Shown here: one piece after another, positions 48,005-57,339 of the stretch
How the letters are laid out: each line of letters opens with the position of its first letter
How positions within the stretch are numbered: position 1 is the stretch's first letter
Assembly: GCF_003233655.1 (NCBI RefSeq)
Contig: NZ_CP029829.1
Span: 2,490,978 to 2,554,977, forward strand
Origin: Azospirillum ramasamyi
Lineage (GTDB): Bacteria > Pseudomonadota > Alphaproteobacteria > Azospirillales > Azospirillaceae
Length of the DNA: 64,000 bases
Reading direction: 5' to 3'
The notes under the pieces: generated by a model
What the model was told of the DNA's origin: nothing
The model's input: only the letters and a program-made list of their open reading frames with translations
The model's database searches: none
Program-made: the position numbers and the translations under genes

Positions 48005-49657
48005 TCAACGGTGATTTCGCGAGGCCAGGGCCACCAGAACACAGCCCAGAAGACCTATCCCGAAAATCCAGTCGCCCATGCGGGCATAGGCTGTGACGCT
48101 GGGAGGCGCTTTCGGCAACGTGGTATCGATGAAACCACGTTCTCCCAGACCGAGCAATTGTTGCACACGCCCGTAGGAGTCGACCACCCCGGATATTCCC
48201 GTATTCGCCACACGGACCAGCGGCAGCCCTTCCTCAACCGCGCGGACCTGATTGATGGCGAAATGCTGGTGTGGGCCGGCGGTGCGGCCGTACCAGGCGT
48301 CGTTGGTCAGGTTCAGCAGCCATTGCGGCCGGTCGGCGGCGTCGACCACGGCGCCGGGGAAGATGCTCTCGTAGCAGATCAGCGGGCTGAAGGGCGGCAG
48401 GCCGGCGGCGTTGCCCGCGAGATCCAGGGTGCGCGGCCCCGGCCCGGCGGAGAACTCCGCCCCGTTGCCGGCGATGGCGCCGACCGGCAGCCACTGCCGC
48501 AGCGGCATGTATTCGCCGAAGGGGACGAGGTGGAACTTGTCGTAGCTGGCCACCGCGGCGCCGCTGCCGTCCACCGCCACCATGCCGTTGTAGTAGCGCC
48601 GCTCGCCGTCCGCGCCGATGGTGGTGCGCGGCGCTCCGGTGATCAGCAGCCCGCCGGACGGGGTGACGGATGCTATCGCCTGCCGCACGCGCGCGTCGTC
48701 CTCGATGAAGAAGGGGACGGCGGTTTCCGGCCAGATGACGACGTTGGGCGGCGGGGTGGCGGGATCGGCCGGCGGGGCGGCCGACAGGGCGAGGTGGCTC
48801 TGGAAATTCTGCACCCGTTCTCCGGGCGCCCATTTCAGCCGCTGGTCGATGGCCGCCTGGACCAGCCGCAGCCGCAGGCCGGGCACCGGCTCGTCGACCG
48901 CACCGGCCAGCCTCCAGGCTCCCCAGCCGCCGAGCACGGCCAGCAGCGCCAGCCCGGCGGCGACGCCGGCCCAGGCGCGGCGCGGCGCGGTGTCACGGTC
49001 GGGCAGGGCGGCCGGCAACGAGGCGACCAGCACCGTCACCAGCGTCAGGCCATAGATGCCGAAGAGCGACACGCTCTGCAGCACCGGCAGCACCCCGACC
49101 CAGCCATAGCCGATCAGGTTCCACGGGAATCCGGTGAAGACATGGCCGCGCAGCCATTCCCACAGGCACCAGCAGGCGGCGAACAGCAGCGGCCGCGCCA
49201 GTCCGGCGCCGAAGCCGCGGCGGCGCAGCAGGTGGAATGTCAGGGTGGCGCCGCCGCTGAACATCGCCAGCAGGATCGGCAGTCCGGCCGCCGACAGCGG
49301 CAAGGCCCACCAGAAACGCTCGATGTCGGTGAACAGCGCGGCGCTGACCCAATAGAGCCCCAGCAGGTGATGGCCGAAGCCGAAGAACCAGCCGACCGCG
49401 AAGGCGCCTTTCTTCGTCTCGACCCCATCCAGCAGCCAGATCAGGCCGGGAAAGGCGACCAGCAGCACCGGCAGCAGACCGGCCGGCGGCAGCGCCAGCG
49501 TGGCGAGCCCGCCCAGCCCCATCGCGACAGCCATCCGGCGCCAGCCGGTCAACCCGGACAGCCACGCGGAGACACGGCCCAGCCGGGCCGGGACGGGCAG
49601 GGTGTCGGTGACGGTCAAGGCGGAAACTCCGGCAGCGGCAAGGGCAGGCGTCGCCAT
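48005..49657 (-). CDS. lnt: Apolipoprotein N-acyltransferase
   Basis: Adds the third acyl chain to bacterial lipoproteins in the inner membrane. 550 residues: about eight membrane segments flank a periplasmic nitrilase-like domain (residues about 255-500). The catalytic triad is visible: Glu in VIWPETAVPFF, Lys in ASYDKFHLVPFGEYMP, Cys in LICYESIFPG. A 30-residue polar N-terminus precedes the first helix. Substrates in this window include MltA and the 19.7-kb lipoprotein. Confidence 0.95.
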   Translation of the reverse strand: MATPALAAAGVSALTVTDTLPVPARLGRVSAWLSGLTGWRRMAVAMGLGGLATLALPPAGLLPVLLVAFPGLIWLLDGVETKKGAFAVGWFFGFGHHLLGLYWVSAALFTDIERFWWALPLSAAGLPILLAMFSGGATLTFHLLRRRGFGAGLARPLLFAACWCLWEWLRGHVFTGFPWNLIGYGWVGVLPVLQSVSLFGIYGLTLVTVLVASLPAALPDRDTAPRRAWAGVAAGLALLAVLGGWGAWRLAGAVDEPVPGLRLRLVQAAIDQRLKWAPGERVQNFQSHLALSAAPPADPATPPPNVVIWPETAVPFFIEDDARVRQAIASVTPSGGLLITGAPRTTIGADGERRYYNGMVAVDGSGAAVASYDKFHLVPFGEYMPLRQWLPVGAIAGNGAEFSAGPGPRTLDLAGNAAGLPPFSPLICYESIFPGAVVDAADRPQWLLNLTNDAWYGRTAGPHQHFAINQVRAVEEGLPLVRVANTGISGVVDSYGRVQQLLGLGERGFIDTTLPKAPPSVTAYARMGDWIFGIGLLGCVLVALASRNHR

Positions 49658-49817
49658 AGGTAATGCCGCCCGGCAGGAGCGCCAAGGTCCGTGCGGGCGG
49701 GGCTGGGTTGTGCAAGGGGGACGTGCAGGGTGCCCCGCCCCATCCCTCCCCGCCCTCGGCCGATGGCCGGTCCGATCGCGGTGGAGGGTCAGGGGGAGGC
49801 AAAAGCCGCAGACGACG

Positions 49818-50774
49818 TTACGCCGTCTCCACCAGCTTCGAACTGTTTGCCGGGACGTTGTGGATGCGCAGGCGCTTCAGGCGGCGGGAGTCGGCATCGA
49901 TGATCTCGAACTCCAGCCCCGACGGGTGGACCAGCCGTTCGCCCAGGCCGGGCACGCGGCCGGCGATGGAGACGACCAGACCGCCGAGCGTGTCGATGTC
50001 CTCGCGCTCCTCCTCGGTCAGCACCGGGCCGACGCGGTCCTCGAAATCCTTGATGGGCAGGCGGGCATCGGCGATGAGGCTGCCGTCGGGACGTTCGACC
50101 AGACGCGGGGCCGTGGCCTCGTCATGCTCGTCCTCGATCTCGCCGACGATCTCCTCCACCAGATCCTCGATGGTGACGAGGCCGTCGATGCCGCCGAACT
50201 CGTCCACCACCAGCGCCATGTGCTGACGGGTCTGGCGCATCTGCACCAGCAGGTCCAGCACATGCATGGAGGGGGCGACGATCTTCGCCTCGCGGATGAT
50301 GCCGGTCAGGTCCGGCTTGTGGCGCAGGCCCTCCGGCGAGATCGCCTGCTTCGCCAGCAAGGTCAGCACATCCTTGATGTGGATGATGCCGACGACGTCG
50401 TCCAGAGTCTCGCGGAACACCGGCAGGCGGGAATGGCCTTCCTCGGCGACGCGCTGGACCAGGGTGGGGAAGGGCGTGTCGATCTCGACCGCGATGATGT
50501 CGGCGCGCGGCACCATCACGTCGGAGACGGTGCGGTCGCGCAGCTTCAGGATGTTGGTCAGCAGCGCCCGCTCGCCCGATCCCAGCGAATCCTCGCCGTC
50601 CTCGCTGGCGGCATCGTCCAGGCCTGCGATCAATTCCTCGATCGTGCCGCGCAGGGATGTATCCTCGCGGCCGCCCCAGACGGTGCGGAGCCACCCCTTG
50701 AACAGGTGGCCCAGGGAATGGTCTTCGGCCCCGTGGTCATCACGGGGCGTGCGACTGTCAGATATTTCGCTCAT
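49818..50774 (-). CDS. corC: CorC/HlyC-family protein with paired CBS domains
   Basis: 318 residues without membrane segments, the soluble CorC type linked in enterobacteria to magnesium/cobalt efflux. CBS pair at about 85-215 (VSDVMVPRADIIAVEIDTPF, HMALVVDEFGGIDGLVTIEDL) and a C-terminal CorC_HlyC transporter-associated domain with GLVVSIAGRVPGLGERLVHP. Start overlaps ybeY by 4 bases. Order miaB-phoH-ybeY-corC-lnt is conserved widely in proteobacteria. Confidence 0.93.
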   Translation of the reverse strand: MSEISDSRTPRDDHGAEDHSLGHLFKGWLRTVWGGREDTSLRGTIEELIAGLDDAASEDGEDSLGSGERALLTNILKLRDRTVSDVMVPRADIIAVEIDTPFPTLVQRVAEEGHSRLPVFRETLDDVVGIIHIKDVLTLLAKQAISPEGLRHKPDLTGIIREAKIVAPSMHVLDLLVQMRQTRQHMALVVDEFGGIDGLVTIEDLVEEIVGEIEDEHDEATAPRLVERPDGSLIADARLPIKDFEDRVGPVLTEEEREDIDTLGGLVVSIAGRVPGLGERLVHPSGLEFEIIDADSRRLKRLRIHNVPANSSKLVETA

Positions 50775-51277
50775 CGGTCCGGCGGTTGGTGGTTGGCGGC
50801 ATAGGGATCGGCAATTCCGAAGCTGGCGAGCAACCGGGTTTCCAGCGCTTCCATCTCCTCGGCCTCGTCGTCCGTCTCGTGATCATAGCCCAGCAGATGC
50901 AGAACACCATGCATCACAAGGTGAGTCATATGGTCTTTGACGTTTTTCCGCTGTTCGGAGGCTTCGCGGACGACCGTTTCATAAGCCAGTATGACATCAC
51001 CCAGCATGACGGGCATGCCGTCCTGCACTTCCGGCTCTTCCGCTTCGGTCAGGGCGAAGGACAGCACGTTGGTCGGCTTGTCCTTGCCGCGATACTCACG
51101 GTTCAGCCTGTGGACCAGCGCGTCGTCGGCCAGCACGACCGACAGCTCGGCCGGTCCTTCCTCGTCGTCATAGGCGGCGCCCAGGGCGGCGAGGGCCGCG
51201 CGCTCGGCCAGCCACTCGGCATCCTCGGCCCAGCCGCCGGCTTCACGTGAAACAGTGATATCGACCGCGCTGGTCAT
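50771..51277 (-). CDS. ybeY: Endoribonuclease YbeY
   Basis: Single-strand endoribonuclease acting in 16S rRNA 3' maturation and ribosome quality control. 168 residues; the zinc motif is HGVLHLLGYDHET (HxxxHxxxxxH). LNREYRGKDKPTNVLSFAL is the second family signature. The codons for TVSREA near the N-terminus coincide with a parS-like DNA motif (51239-51254). Overlaps phoH and corC by 4 bases each. Confidence 0.95.
   Translation of the reverse strand: MTSAVDITVSREAGGWAEDAEWLAERAALAALGAAYDDEEGPAELSVVLADDALVHRLNREYRGKDKPTNVLSFALTEAEEPEVQDGMPVMLGDVILAYETVVREASEQRKNVKDHMTHLVMHGVLHLLGYDHETDDEAEEMEALETRLLASFGIADPYAANHQPPDR
51239..51254. promoter_or_regulatory. parS-like site inside ybeY (14 of 16 bases)
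   Basis: GGCTTCACGTGAAACA matches the parS consensus at 14 of 16 positions; the core TTCACGTGAAACA is intact. It lies in the first 13 codons of ybeY, about 42 kb from oriC. Coding constraint could explain part of the match, so ParB binding is uncertain. Confidence 0.6.
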
Positions 51278-52368
51278 TCCGGATCTCCAACGATACCCGC
51301 CTCGCGGTCGATCGTTCCGGGTTCGGAACCGGCACGGCGGGCCTGTTTGCGCGCTGCCTCGCGGGCATCGGCGCGGTCATAGGCGCGGATGATGCGGGCC
51401 ACCATCGGGTGGCGGACGACGTCGGCGTCGGTGAAGCGGACGAAGCGTACGCCTTCCACCCCGCCCAGGATGTCCAGCGCGTCGCGCAGGCCCGACCGGG
51501 CGCCCGACGGCAGGTCGATCTGCGAGATGTCGCCGGTGACGACCATCCGCCCGCCTTCGCCGAGGCGGGTCAGGAACATCTTCATCTGCATCGGCGTGGT
51601 GTTCTGCGCCTCGTCCAGGATGACGAAGGCGTTGCCCAGCGTCCGGCCGCGCATGAAGGCGAGCGGCGCGATCTCGATCTCGCCGGACTCCAGCCGCTTC
51701 TTCACCTGTTCCGCCGGCAGCATGTCGTGCAGCGCGTCGTAGAGCGGGCGCAGGTAAGGATCGACCTTCTCCTTCAGGTCGCCGGGCAGGAAGCCCAGCC
51801 GTTCGCCCGCCTCAACCGCCGGGCGCGACAGCACGATGCGGTCGACCTGGCCGGTGGTCAGCAGCGCCACCGCCTGGGCGACGGCGAGATAGGTCTTGCC
51901 GGTGCCGGCCGGGCCGAGCCCGAAGACCAGTTCGCTCTCGGCGAGCGCCTGCAGATAGGCGGCCTGGGTGGGCGAACGCGGGGTGATCGGGCCGCGCCGA
52001 CGGGTGCGCAGCGCGATCTCGGCACGGGTGATGGTCGCCTGCTGGCCGGGCGGGCGCGGTTCCTCGACGCCCGCGGCGCCGGCGAAGCCGGGATCGGCGG
52101 TCGCCATGCGGACGGCGCCGTCGACCTCGCCGCTGTCGATGGTCTGGCCGCGGGTCAGCCGCTGGTACAGGCCGTGCAGCGCGGCCTGCGCCGTCTCGGC
52201 GGCGTCGGGCGGGCCGGAGATGGTCAGGGTGTTGCCGCGCGAGATCAGCGACACGCCGAGAAGGGATTCGATGCGGGCGAGGTGGCGGTCATGCTCCCCG
52301 TACAGCATCGGCAGAAGCCGGTTATCATCGAATTGAACGTCGATACGCCGTTCGGGCAGACCGTTCAA
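51274..52368 (-). CDS. phoH: PhoH-like ATPase
   Basis: 364 residues. A KH-like N-terminal region (about 1-75) precedes the PhoH P-loop domain with Walker [17 protein letters not shown] and Walker [21 protein letters not shown]. The partner region around [17 protein letters not shown] is typical. PhoH (YbeZ) interacts with YbeY in other bacteria and probably acts in RNA metabolism. Overlaps miaB and ybeY by 4 bases. Confidence 0.95.
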   Translation of the reverse strand: MNGLPERRIDVQFDDNRLLPMLYGEHDRHLARIESLLGVSLISRGNTLTISGPPDAAETAQAALHGLYQRLTRGQTIDSGEVDGAVRMATADPGFAGAAGVEEPRPPGQQATITRAEIALRTRRRGPITPRSPTQAAYLQALAESELVFGLGPAGTGKTYLAVAQAVALLTTGQVDRIVLSRPAVEAGERLGFLPGDLKEKVDPYLRPLYDALHDMLPAEQVKKRLESGEIEIAPLAFMRGRTLGNAFVILDEAQNTTPMQMKMFLTRLGEGGRMVVTGDISQIDLPSGARSGLRDALDILGGVEGVRFVRFTDADVVRHPMVARIIRAYDRADAREAARKQARRAGSEPGTIDREAGIVGDPE

Positions 52369-53759
52369 GCGCTTGCCTCCAAGGTTACGGCAGGCTGGGG
52401 GGAAGAGGCGGTGATGTATTCACCGGTCACGACGGTGCCGGCGAGGCTGTTGGCCAACGCGGCGTCGACCCGCACCTCGACGATGCGGCCGAGCAGCCTT
52501 TCGTTCGCCTCGGCATGGACCGACTGCATCCACGGGCTGCGGCCCAGCAGCTGGCCGTCGCGCCGTCCGACCCGGTCGAACAGCACCGGGACGCTGCGCC
52601 CGACGAAGCTGTGGTTGAAGGCGACCTGCTGCGCGTTCAGCAGCTGATGCAGCGCCGCCAGCCGGGCCTCCTTCACCTCTTCCGGCACCTGGGCGCCGTC
52701 GACCGAGGCCGGGGTGCCGGGGCGCGGGCTGTATTTGAAGGAATAGGCCTGGGCATAGCCGATGTCGGTGACGAGCTTCAGCGTCGCGGCGAAATCGGCG
52801 TCGCTCTCGCCGGGGAAGCCGACGATGAAGTCGCCGGACATCGCCAGATCGGGCTTGGCGGTGCGCAGCCGGTCCACCAGGCGGCGGTAGTCGTCGGCGG
52901 TGTGCTTGCGGTTCATCGCCGCCAGGATGCGGTCGGACCCCGCCTGCACCGGCAGATGCAGGTAGGGCATCAGCTGCGGCACCTCGGCATGGGCGCGGAT
53001 CAGGTCGTCGGCCATGTCGCGCGGGTGCGAGGTGGTGTAGCGGATGCGCTCCAGCCCGTCGATCTCCGCCAGTTCGCGGATCAGCCGGCCGAGGCCCCAG
53101 GTCGCGCCGTCCGGCCCGTCGCCGTGCCAGGCGTTGACGTTCTGGCCCAGCAGGTTGATCTCGCGCGTGCCGCCGGCGACCAGCCGTTTCGCTTCCGCAA
53201 GGATTTGGCCGGCGGGGCGGGAGAACTCCGCGCCGCGGGTGTAGGGCACGACGCAGAAGGTGCAGAACTTGTCGCACCCCTCCTGCACCGCCAGGAAGGC
53301 GGACACGCCCTGGCTGCCGGCTTCCTCGGGCAGGAAGTCGAACTTGGATTCGGCCGGGAAATCGGTGTTCAGCACGCTGCCGGCGGCGCGGCTGGCCTTC
53401 GCCACCATCTCCGGCAGGGTGTGGTAGGTCTGCGGGCCGAAGACCATGTCGACGAAGGGGGCGCGGGCGACGATCTCCTCGCCTTCGGCCTGGGCGACGC
53501 AGCCGGCGACCGCCAGGATCATCCGGCCTTCCTCGGCCTCCGCCTTGCGGTCCTTCAGCTGGCGCAGCCGGCCAAGTTCGGAAAAGACCTTCTCGGCCGC
53601 CTTCTCGCGGATGTGGCAGGTGTTCAGGATCACCATGTCGGCGCCGTCCGGCTCATCGACCGGTTGGTAGCCCAGCGGTGCCAGGACGTCCGCCATCCGG
53701 GCGGAGTCGTACACGTTCATCTGGCAGCCCCAGGTCTTGATGAACAGCTTCTTGGTCAA
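52365..53759 (-). CDS. miaB: tRNA-2-methylthio-N6-dimethylallyladenosine synthase MiaB
   Basis: Radical SAM methylthiotransferase acting on A37 of tRNAs. 464 residues: UPF0004 domain with three cluster cysteines ([24 protein letters not shown]), radical SAM motif [14 protein letters not shown], and TRAM domain at the C-terminus. There is no ATG at the conserved N-terminus. The start is a TTG at 53759 ([11 protein letters not shown]) with GGAAGGG 6 bases upstream. First gene of the operon running to lnt. Confidence 0.96.
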   Translation of the reverse strand: MTKKLFIKTWGCQMNVYDSARMADVLAPLGYQPVDEPDGADMVILNTCHIREKAAEKVFSELGRLRQLKDRKAEAEEGRMILAVAGCVAQAEGEEIVARAPFVDMVFGPQTYHTLPEMVAKASRAAGSVLNTDFPAESKFDFLPEEAGSQGVSAFLAVQEGCDKFCTFCVVPYTRGAEFSRPAGQILAEAKRLVAGGTREINLLGQNVNAWHGDGPDGATWGLGRLIRELAEIDGLERIRYTTSHPRDMADDLIRAHAEVPQLMPYLHLPVQAGSDRILAAMNRKHTADDYRRLVDRLRTAKPDLAMSGDFIVGFPGESDADFAATLKLVTDIGYAQAYSFKYSPRPGTPASVDGAQVPEEVKEARLAALHQLLNAQQVAFNHSFVGRSVPVLFDRVGRRDGQLLGRSPWMQSVHAEANERLLGRIVEVRVDAALANSLAGTVVTGEYITASSPQPAVTLEASA

Positions 53760-53939
53760 CCCGCACCCTTCCGCTTGGAACAAAAACGAATAGCGCGCTC
53801 ACGATGCTGCGTGGCGCGCGGCACGCCGTCAGTCCGGCGTCGCTCCTGAAAAGATGGTATCGCGTGCGGGGCGAATCGAGTCAATCCCGCTTCGCCCCGC
53901 CCCAATTCGCAAACAGGGCGTTTCCACAATCCGAAATCG

Positions 53940-54632
53940 TCACGCCGCCCCGGCCTGCAGCCCGCCGCGCCAGAACCAGTCGGTCCGCCGCACCCGGTCG
54001 GTCCAAAGTCGCTCCGCCGCCGTCCGGTTGAACAGAGCGCTGAAAGGGACGGGGGTGTCTCCCGCCGGCAGGTCGGAAATCATCTCGAGGGCGGGCATTT
54101 CGAGGGCCGGCATCTCCAGCGCCGGCACCTGCACCGGCTTGCCGATCATGCCTGCGGCACCCGACAGCGCCCCTTCGACCAGTTCCAGTCCCAGCAGCCG
54201 GTTCATGTCGACCGGACCCGGCATCTCCATGCCCAGGGTCAGGGCGCGGGAGAAGCCGAACCGCTCGTAATAGGGGGCGTCGCCGACCAGGATCACCGAT
54301 TTGTGGCCCAGCGCCACCGCCTTGTTCAGGCTCATGCGGATCAGCTTGCTGCCGAGTCCGCTGCCCTGCAGATGGGCGGCGACCGCGATGGGGCCGAGCA
54401 GGATGGACGGGGTGGCGCCGCCGACCAGGATCGGCCAGTAGCGGATGGTGCCCACCACCACCTCGCGCCCATGCTCGTCATGCTCGATGGCGACGAGGTT
54501 CAGGGCGGGGATCGAGTCGACGCCGTCGCGCAGCCGGTAGGCGGTCTTGGTGAAGCGGTCGGGACCGAAGGAAGCGTCCAGCAGGGCTTCGATGGCGGCG
54601 GCGTGCTTCGGCTCTTCGACGGTGATGATCAT
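53940..54632 (-). CDS. GNAT-family acetyltransferase with a tandem-repeat tail
   Basis: 230 residues. The N-terminal 150 form a GNAT domain of the COG3153 type: [19 protein letters not shown], acetyl-CoA loop [19 protein letters not shown], and [18 protein letters not shown]. The rest is a family-specific extension containing a triple repeat [14 protein letters not shown], encoded by 15-bp units at 54085-54129. Substrate unknown. It stands 180 bases from miaB with its own start [10 protein letters not shown]. Confidence 0.88.
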   Translation of the reverse strand: MIITVEEPKHAAAIEALLDASFGPDRFTKTAYRLRDGVDSIPALNLVAIEHDEHGREVVVGTIRYWPILVGGATPSILLGPIAVAAHLQGSGLGSKLIRMSLNKAVALGHKSVILVGDAPYYERFGFSRALTLGMEMPGPVDMNRLLGLELVEGALSGAAGMIGKPVQVPALEMPALEMPALEMISDLPAGDTPVPFSALFNRTAAERLWTDRVRRTDWFWRGGLQAGAA

Positions 54633-55096
54633 GCGTGGGCTCCCGGCGGGAAGAAGGTCTTCTCAGAAGGCTTCTGAAGGGCGGATCGCGCCGCCGCCGG
54701 AAGGCCGGGGTATCAGGTCCCCGTTGTGCCTTTGGCGTTCGCACGCGACCCAAGGACGGCCGCAACCGCATTGCGCGGTGCGAGGCTCCGTCGTCGGATG
54801 CGAAGGGCGTGCGAACGAGACATGGACAAGGCTCTTCGGCCGTTGCTGGGACTTGCGCATATATCATCGTCGCCCCCGCGTCGCAAGACCGTGGAGACCC
54901 GGATTCAACGCATGACTGTATCGATCACAATGCGGATCCGGGGCCGGGAACTCGCAGCTTCGACCGGCCGGGTTCTGGACAGTGGGGAAGGCCGACTTTA
55001 TTCTGCGCTGAACCGTCGCCCAGCCACCCGGACTCACCGGCCGCCGGCCCTTTTTGGCCGGTGCCGTCTTCGGATCGTCTGCCAGGATCGCCAGTC
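54633..55096. other. Intergenic region before apaG
   Basis: 464 bases with no supported gene. A perfect 10-bp inverted repeat GTTCGCACGC/GCGTGCGAAC sits at 54737-54746 and 54807-54816. The A/T-rich GCATATATCATCG near 54860 is a possible promoter element for apaG. Several open frames exist but have no recognisable content. Confidence 0.55.
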
Positions 55097-55489
55097 ATGT
55101 ACACCGCCGTCACCAACGACATCCGCGTCACCGTCCAGCCCGTGTTCCTGGAAGAGCAGTCGGCTCCGGCCGAGGGCCGCTTCGTCTGGGCCTATCATGT
55201 CCGCATCGAGAACGAGGGCAGCGAGACGGTGCAGCTGCGCACCCGCCACTGGCGCATCACCGACGCCATGGGCCGCGTGCAGGAGGTGCGGGGCCCCGGC
55301 GTGGTCGGCGAGCAGCCGGTCCTGGAGCCGGGCGACCATTTCGAATACACCAGCGGCACGCCGCTCGGCACGCCGTCCGGCATCATGGCCGGCACCTATG
55401 GCATGGAAGGGGCGGACGGCCGCGCCTTCGACGTGACGATCCCGGCCTTCTCGCTCGACAGCCCGCACCAGCCGATGCAGCTCAACTGA
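55097..55489 (+). CDS. apaG: ApaG protein (Co2+/Mg2+ efflux-associated, DUF525)
   Basis: 130 residues with an immunoglobulin-like beta-sandwich. Motifs: [40 protein letters not shown], and the glycine-rich loop [13 protein letters not shown]. The biochemical role is unclear; mutants in enterobacteria affect cobalt tolerance and diadenosine tetraphosphate metabolism. The start [13 protein letters not shown] at 55097 is the family N-terminus. Stands alone here, without apaH or ksgA. Confidence 0.94.
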   Translation: MYTAVTNDIRVTVQPVFLEEQSAPAEGRFVWAYHVRIENEGSETVQLRTRHWRITDAMGRVQEVRGPGVVGEQPVLEPGDHFEYTSGTPLGTPSGIMAGTYGMEGADGRAFDVTIPAFSLDSPHQPMQLN

Positions 55490-55889
55490 TCCGGGCGGGA
55501 GAGAGCAGGCAAGGCCGATTCCGGGAAGCAAAAGCAGGTAAATAATACAACAGCATGCGTGTGGATTTAGAAGCTTTCAACACTTGGCTTTGACAAGCCG
55601 CATGGCTGCCTTTACCTTGCTCGCCGCTTGACGGCCATAGGACCCATCCCATCTTGGGGCTTCCGAAGGGCGCAGGTGACAGAAGCGGGGCAGGTGATGC
55701 CACTCCGTTCGTGGAATGGATCCTTTCATCCTGCCAGCCACCCGGCCAGCATCCGGTTGATCCGCCGAGGCTCGGGTTCCGTATCGGACTAGACATGATG
55801 GGCGCTTTGCGCGATCCCGGCCCGGCTGTCGCCGCCGGTCTGCGCGGTGCGATACCCGGCAATGGACCAGCAATGGAAAGGATGTTCCC
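55490..55889. other. Intergenic region before folE
   Basis: 400 bases with no supported gene. The first part (about 55528-55595) is unusually A/T-rich for this genome. A hairpin GGCTT-TGAC-AAGCC surrounds a consensus -35 (see promoter entry). The remainder is the folE leader; open frames in it overlap folE or are unrecognisable. Confidence 0.55.
55590..55618 (+). promoter_or_regulatory. Candidate folE promoter
   Basis: Perfect -35 TTGACA (55590-55595), 17-base spacer, -10 TACCTT (55613-55618). The implied mRNA leader is about 265 bases. The -35 lies in the loop and arm of a small palindrome, which could be a repressor site. Confidence 0.4.
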
Positions 55890-56558
55890 GTGACGGCTTC
55901 CAAGACCCCGCTCGCCAAGCCCCAGGGCGCGGACAACGTGCTTCGCGGCCCCGGCAATCCCGAGGTGGTCTCCCGTCCGTCGCGCGTCGAAGCGGAGGAA
56001 GCCGTGCGGACCCTGATCCGCTGGGCCGGCGACGATCCGTCGCGCGAGGGTCTGGTCGGCACGCCCGACCGCGTGGTCCGGTCCTACGAGGAGTTCTTCG
56101 CCGGCTACGGCATCGACCCGGTGGAAATCCTGTCGCGCACCTTCGAGGAGACCGACGGCTACGACGAGATGGTCGTGCTGCGCGACATCCGGGTGGAGTC
56201 CTACTGCGAGCACCACATGGTGCCGATCATCGGCAAGGCGCATGTCGCCTATCTGCCGCGCCGCCGCGTCGTCGGCATCTCCAAGCTGGCGCGTCTGGTC
56301 GAGGCCTATGGCAAGCGCCTGCAGATCCAGGAGAAGATGACCGCCCAGATCGCCAACACCATCGACGAGGTCCTTCAGCCCGAAGGCGTCGCCGTGGTGG
56401 TCGAGGCGCAGCACCAGTGCATGACGACCCGCGGCGTCCACAAGACCGGCGTGACCATGGTGACCAGCCGCATGCTGGGCGCCTTCCGCACCGACCCGTC
56501 GACCCGCCGCGAGTTCCTGACGATGATCGGCAACCCGTCCTCGCGCGGGATGGAGTGA
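55890..56558 (+). CDS. folE: GTP cyclohydrolase I
   Basis: First step of folate (and pterin) synthesis, GTP to dihydroneopterin triphosphate. 222 residues, type IA. Zinc ligands are visible in [16 protein letters not shown] and [33 protein letters not shown] is the family signature. The start is a GTG at 55890, with AAAGGATG 8 bases ahead. The 35-residue N-terminal extension is normal in this class. Confidence 0.96.
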   Translation: MTASKTPLAKPQGADNVLRGPGNPEVVSRPSRVEAEEAVRTLIRWAGDDPSREGLVGTPDRVVRSYEEFFAGYGIDPVEILSRTFEETDGYDEMVVLRDIRVESYCEHHMVPIIGKAHVAYLPRRRVVGISKLARLVEAYGKRLQIQEKMTAQIANTIDEVLQPEGVAVVVEAQHQCMTTRGVHKTGVTMVTSRMLGAFRTDPSTRREFLTMIGNPSSRGME

Positions 56559-56560
56559 GG

Positions 56561-56585
56561 TCTCCCCCTTTCCCGTTCGGGGAGA
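56561..56585. repeat. Extragenic palindrome, third and shorter copy
   Basis: TCTCCCC (56561-56567) and GGGGAGA (56579-56585) just after the folE stop. Related to the palindromes at 5340 and 25710, with a longer spacer. Confidence 0.45.
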
Positions 56586-56664
56586 GGGCTTTACACCCAT
56601 TGCGCCGCCTGCCAAGCTCCCCCGTTCTCTGTCAGTGAGCGGTGCTTTATACGGGGTGTTGGGC

Positions 56665-57147
56665 ATGGCGGCGAAGGTGACACCGGCGGTCAAGGCGGCG
56701 AAGGCGGCGGGCGTCGCCTTCCGGCTGATGGAGTACGAGTATGATCCGTCGGCGGACGCCATCGGCCTGCATGCCGCCGAAGCGCTCGGGCTCGACCCGG
56801 CCATCGTCTACAAGACGCTGATCGTCCAGTTGGAGCCCAAGGCGCTGGCCTGCGCCGTCATTCCGGTCGCGGCCAAGCTCGATTTGAAGGCCATCGCCGC
56901 GGCGGCCAAGGCGAAGAAGGCCGATCTCGCCGATCCGGCGCTGGCGGAAAAGACCACGGGATTCCTGGTCGGCGGCATCAGCCCGCTGGGCCAGAAGAAG
57001 TTGCTGTCGACCTTCATCGACGCGAGCGCCGAAACGCTGCCGGAAATGGTGGTGAATGGCGGCAGGCGCGGCCTGCAGATCGTGCTGGCGCCGGCCGATC
57101 TGGCGAATGCGACGAAGGCGACGGTCTGCGCCATCGTCGCGCATTGA
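56665..57147 (+). CDS. ybaK: Cys-tRNA(Pro) deacylase (YbaK/EbsC family)
   Basis: 160-residue trans-editing enzyme that removes Cys mischarged on tRNA-Pro. Motifs: the N-terminal TPAVKAAKAAGVAFRLMEYE, KTLIVQL, the conserved Lys-rich VIPVAAKLDLK, and TGFLVGGISPLGQKK. The ATG at 56665 is used; a GTG at 56635 would add 10 residues. No operon partner; a tRNA gene lies 44 bases downstream on the other strand. Confidence 0.93.
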   Translation: MAAKVTPAVKAAKAAGVAFRLMEYEYDPSADAIGLHAAEALGLDPAIVYKTLIVQLEPKALACAVIPVAAKLDLKAIAAAAKAKKADLADPALAEKTTGFLVGGISPLGQKKLLSTFIDASAETLPEMVVNGGRRGLQIVLAPADLANATKATVCAIVAH

Positions 57148-57190
57148 GCGCCGCGCACCGATGCGGCGGTGAAAGCAACGGTGGCGGAAG

Positions 57191-57267
57191 TGGTGACCCC
57201 GGCAGGACTCGAACCTGCTGCCTCAAGTTTAGGAAACTCGCGCTCTATCCTGATGAGCTACGGGGCC
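57191..57267 (-). tRNA. tRNA-Arg (anticodon CCT)
   Basis: Minus-strand sequence begins GGCCCCGTAGCTCATC and ends CGGGGTCACCA. The acceptor stem pairs GGCCCCG with CGGGGTC; A73 and an encoded CCA follow. D-arm TAGCTCATCAGGATAGAGC, anticodon loop TTCCTAA giving anticodon CCT (reads AGG), T-arm with GGTTCGAGTCC. All arms close. Confidence 0.95.
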
Positions 57268-57339
57268 ACTTGCGCCGCACCTTAACGGTTTCGTTGCCAA
57301 GGTGAAAGTGGCTTTTGGAGGAAGCGCCGCTTCACGGCG

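Noticed and set aside
55654..55893. 79-codon frame overlapping the folE start
   Set aside because: No motif or ribosome binding site; it lies in the folE leader and ends in the folE start.
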